Shown: positions 5,760-7,262 of the stretch, in pieces | Position numbering within the stretch: the stretch's first letter is position 1 | How the letters are laid out: the number at the start of each line of letters is the position of its first letter | Source: Acidobacteriaceae bacterium | GTDB lineage: Bacteria > Acidobacteriota > Terriglobia > Terriglobales > Acidobacteriaceae | Assembly: GCA_003140785.1 (NCBI GenBank) | Contig: PLKY01000059.1 | Span: 3,237 to 10,498 of the forward strand | DNA: 7,262 bases | Direction of reading: 5' to 3' | Notes under the pieces: model-generated | The model's database searches: none | What the model saw: the letters and a program-made list of their open reading frames with translations, nothing else | What the model was told of the DNA's origin: nothing | Translations under genes and position numbers: made by a program

Positions 5760-5769
5760 TGTGGTGCAA
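5760..5769 (+). repeat. Left terminal inverted repeat of the IS
   Basis: TGTGGTGCAA matches the right repeat perfectly over 10 bases; the next bases inward diverge. It lies 72 bases before the transposase ATG. Confidence 0.7.
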
Positions 5770-5831
5770 GTCCTGATACCTTCCCGCAAGAATTAAGCGG
5801 TATGCACAAGAGTCATTCTTAAGATCAGGTC

Positions 5832-7262
5832 ATGGCAATGGGAACACGCAAGGATCGAGAGCGGCAAGAGGATCTGTGGGTGGCGTATACGGATATGGCT
5901 GTGGGCCCAGGTCACCCGTTCTATGTTGGTCTGAACGAGGTTCTTGACGGGGAAGGATTCGACGCGTTTGTGGAGAAGTTGTGTGCCAGGTTTTACGCCG
6001 AGAAGCAGGGGCGTCCTAGCCTGACGCCGGGGATCTATTTCCGGTTGCTGATGATCGGGTATTTCGAGGGCATCGAGTCTGAGCGCGGCATCGCCTGGCG
6101 GTTGAAGGACTCTTTGAGCTTGCGGCGTTTCTTGGGCATTGGGTTGGATGAGGATACGCCCGATCATTCCACGATTTCCCGTACTCGTCGATTGATAGAT
6201 GTGGAGACACATCAGCAGGTATTCTCCTGGGTGCTTGGCTTGCTTGCTGATCGGGCATTGCTTCAGGGCAAGCGAATTGGCATTGATGCCACCACTCTTG
6301 AGGCCAGCGCGGCGATGCGCTCGATCGTGCGCCGCGATACCGGGGAGAGTTATGAGGAGTTTCTGACCGGTCTGGCCAAGGCGTCGGGTATCGAGACCCC
6401 GACAGGCGAGGATCTGGCGCGGCTTGACCGCAAGCGCAAGAAGCGCACCTCCAACAAGGAGTGGAAGAGTCCCACCGATCAGGATGCACGGGTTGCGAAG
6501 ATGAAGGACGGCAGTACACATCTGGCTCACAAGGCCGAACATGCAGTGGATCTGGATTCGGGTGCGGTAGTGGCCGTCACCTTGCAGGCGGCTGACCTGG
6601 GCGATACAACGACCATGCAGGAGACGCTGGCCGATGCGGGGCTGGAGGTGGCGAATTTAGTCGATCGCGAAGCGGAGTTGCATCCTGAAGAGAAACCCAA
6701 AGTCAACGTAGAGGGGATTGAAGAACTTGTTGCGGACAAAGGCTACCATAGCGGCGAAGCTCTTGAGCAGGTCAAGGAACTGAAAGTTCGCACTTACGTC
6801 CCGGAGAAGAAACAGCCAGGCAAGCGACACTGGAAAGGCAAGCAGGGCCAACAGCAGGCGATTTATCAAAACCGTCAAAGGGTGCGCGGTGAGTATGGCA
6901 AGAAACTGCTGAGGCGACGAGGCGAATTCGTCGAACGAACCTTTGCTCACTGCTACGAAACCGGCGGGATGCGACGCTGCACCCTGCACGGACGAAAGAA
7001 TATTCTCAAACGTCTGCTGATTCACGTCGGCGCGTTCAACATAAGCCTGGTGCTGCGGAAGATGTTGGGATCCGGAAAGCCACGGGAACTGAATAACCGG
7101 ATGGCAGAACTCGTTTCAGGCGCTATTGAGCGCCTCATCAACTGTTTCAGATCCATGAGTGCGGCCAAATTCAACACTCGCTCCGCTAATACTTCTCTGG
7201 ACAACGCCCCCTTCATCACCGTTCGCTGGAGCACAGGTTGGGAAATGGTCAATTGCACCACA
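5832..7262 (+). CDS. IS1182-family DDE transposase, open at the window edge
   Basis: The reading frame is open for 477 codons to the last base, so it is 3' partial as seen. The N-terminal part (about 24-125) matches the DUF772-type domain (LTPGIYFRLLMIGYFEG, then TPDHSTISRTR), which precedes the RNase H-like catalytic domain. The catalytic triad is probably Asp152 (GIDATTLEA), Asp302 (ADKGYHS) and Glu368 (EFVERTFAH). The block ETGGMRRCTLHGRKNILKRL is typical of this family. It would cut and move the IS by binding its terminal repeats. ATG 5838 is an alternative start; neither start has a strong ribosome binding site. The frame reads through the right inverted repeat without a stop. From memory, relatives end in STGC; here residues 467-470 read STGW and continue, so the natural stop may have been lost. 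No internal frameshift is seen. Confidence 0.9.
   Translation, partial: MAMGTRKDRERQEDLWVAYTDMAVGPGHPFYVGLNEVLDGEGFDAFVEKLCARFYAEKQGRPSLTPGIYFRLLMIGYFEGIESERGIAWRLKDSLSLRRFLGIGLDEDTPDHSTISRTRRLIDVETHQQVFSWVLGLLADRALLQGKRIGIDATTLEASAAMRSIVRRDTGESYEEFLTGLAKASGIETPTGEDLARLDRKRKKRTSNKEWKSPTDQDARVAKMKDGSTHLAHKAEHAVDLDSGAVVAVTLQAADLGDTTTMQETLADAGLEVANLVDREAELHPEEKPKVNVEGIEELVADKGYHSGEALEQVKELKVRTYVPEKKQPGKRHWKGKQGQQQAIYQNRQRVRGEYGKKLLRRRGEFVERTFAHCYETGGMRRCTLHGRKNILKRLLIHVGAFNISLVLRKMLGSGKPRELNNRMAELVSGAIERLINCFRSMSAAKFNTRSANTSLDNAPFITVRWSTGWEMVNCTT
7253..7262 (-). repeat. Right terminal inverted repeat of the IS
   Basis: TTGCACCACA is the reverse complement of the left repeat at 5760-5769. It lies inside the open transposase frame and coincides with the window end. 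Confidence 0.65.

Larger units (their letters stand above)
5760..7262 (+). mobile_element. IS1182-type insertion sequence
   Basis: TGTGGTGCAA at 5760-5769 is the exact inverted repeat of TTGCACCACA at 7253-7262, and a single DDE transposase fills the space between. The element would be about 1.5 kb, usual for the family. The window stops on the last base of the right repeat, so the outer limit and any target duplication cannot be checked. It lies 49 bases beyond the tRNA-Pro fragment and does not interrupt either the fragment or recombinase 2. Confidence 0.75.

Noticed and set aside
5793..6542. Minus-strand open frame of 249 codons
   Set aside because: It is antisense to the IS transposase, whose catalytic domain is recognisable on the plus strand.

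Overview
The window looks like accessory DNA from a bacterium. It holds a small site-specific recombination module followed by an insertion sequence. The proline tRNA fragment at 5666-5710 carries an encoded CCA end and resembles proteobacterial tRNA-Pro(CGG), and the insertion sequence is of the IS1182 type common in Proteobacteria. A proteobacterial host is therefore plausible but not shown. The recombinases belong to a family spread through many uncultured lineages and do not fix the taxon.

Layout. Positions 1-807 hold no gene I can name; they are rich in short perfect hairpins, including a compact branched structure at 720-778 that abuts a possible 38-codon ORF. At 808-2346 (minus) lies a large serine recombinase. 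Positions 2347-2892 are non-coding, with a 46-47 bp imperfect direct repeat (starts 144 bp apart) and, just before the next gene, a strong operator-like palindrome. At 2911-3942 (plus) lies an XRE-type repressor with an S24/LexA-like C-terminal fold whose catalytic serine position is phenylalanine. At about 4070-4192 there is a C-terminal remnant of a second, related regulator. At 4232-5722 (plus) lies a second large serine recombinase, a diverged paralogue of the first. Its last 18 codons run through the antisense strand of a tRNA-Pro 3' fragment and 12 further bases, so the gene overlaps a probable attachment site. From 5760 to the window edge there is an IS1182-type element with a 10-bp terminal inverted repeat visible at both ends; its transposase ORF is still open at the last base.

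How the parts may work together (inference). The two recombinases are back to back and point outward, with the repressor between them. The repressor would bind the palindrome over its own promoter and may govern the recombinase genes. The second recombinase probably acts at tRNA-Pro(CGG). The tRNA fragment has the recombinase on its 3' side and non-tRNA DNA on its 5' side. That is the arrangement expected of an attP (circular or unintegrated form) or of a junction between tandem copies, not of a normal attL or attR. The regulator remnant directly before recombinase 2 suggests that regulator plus recombinase is an ancestral pair, and that the locus arose by duplication or by accretion of two related elements followed by decay.
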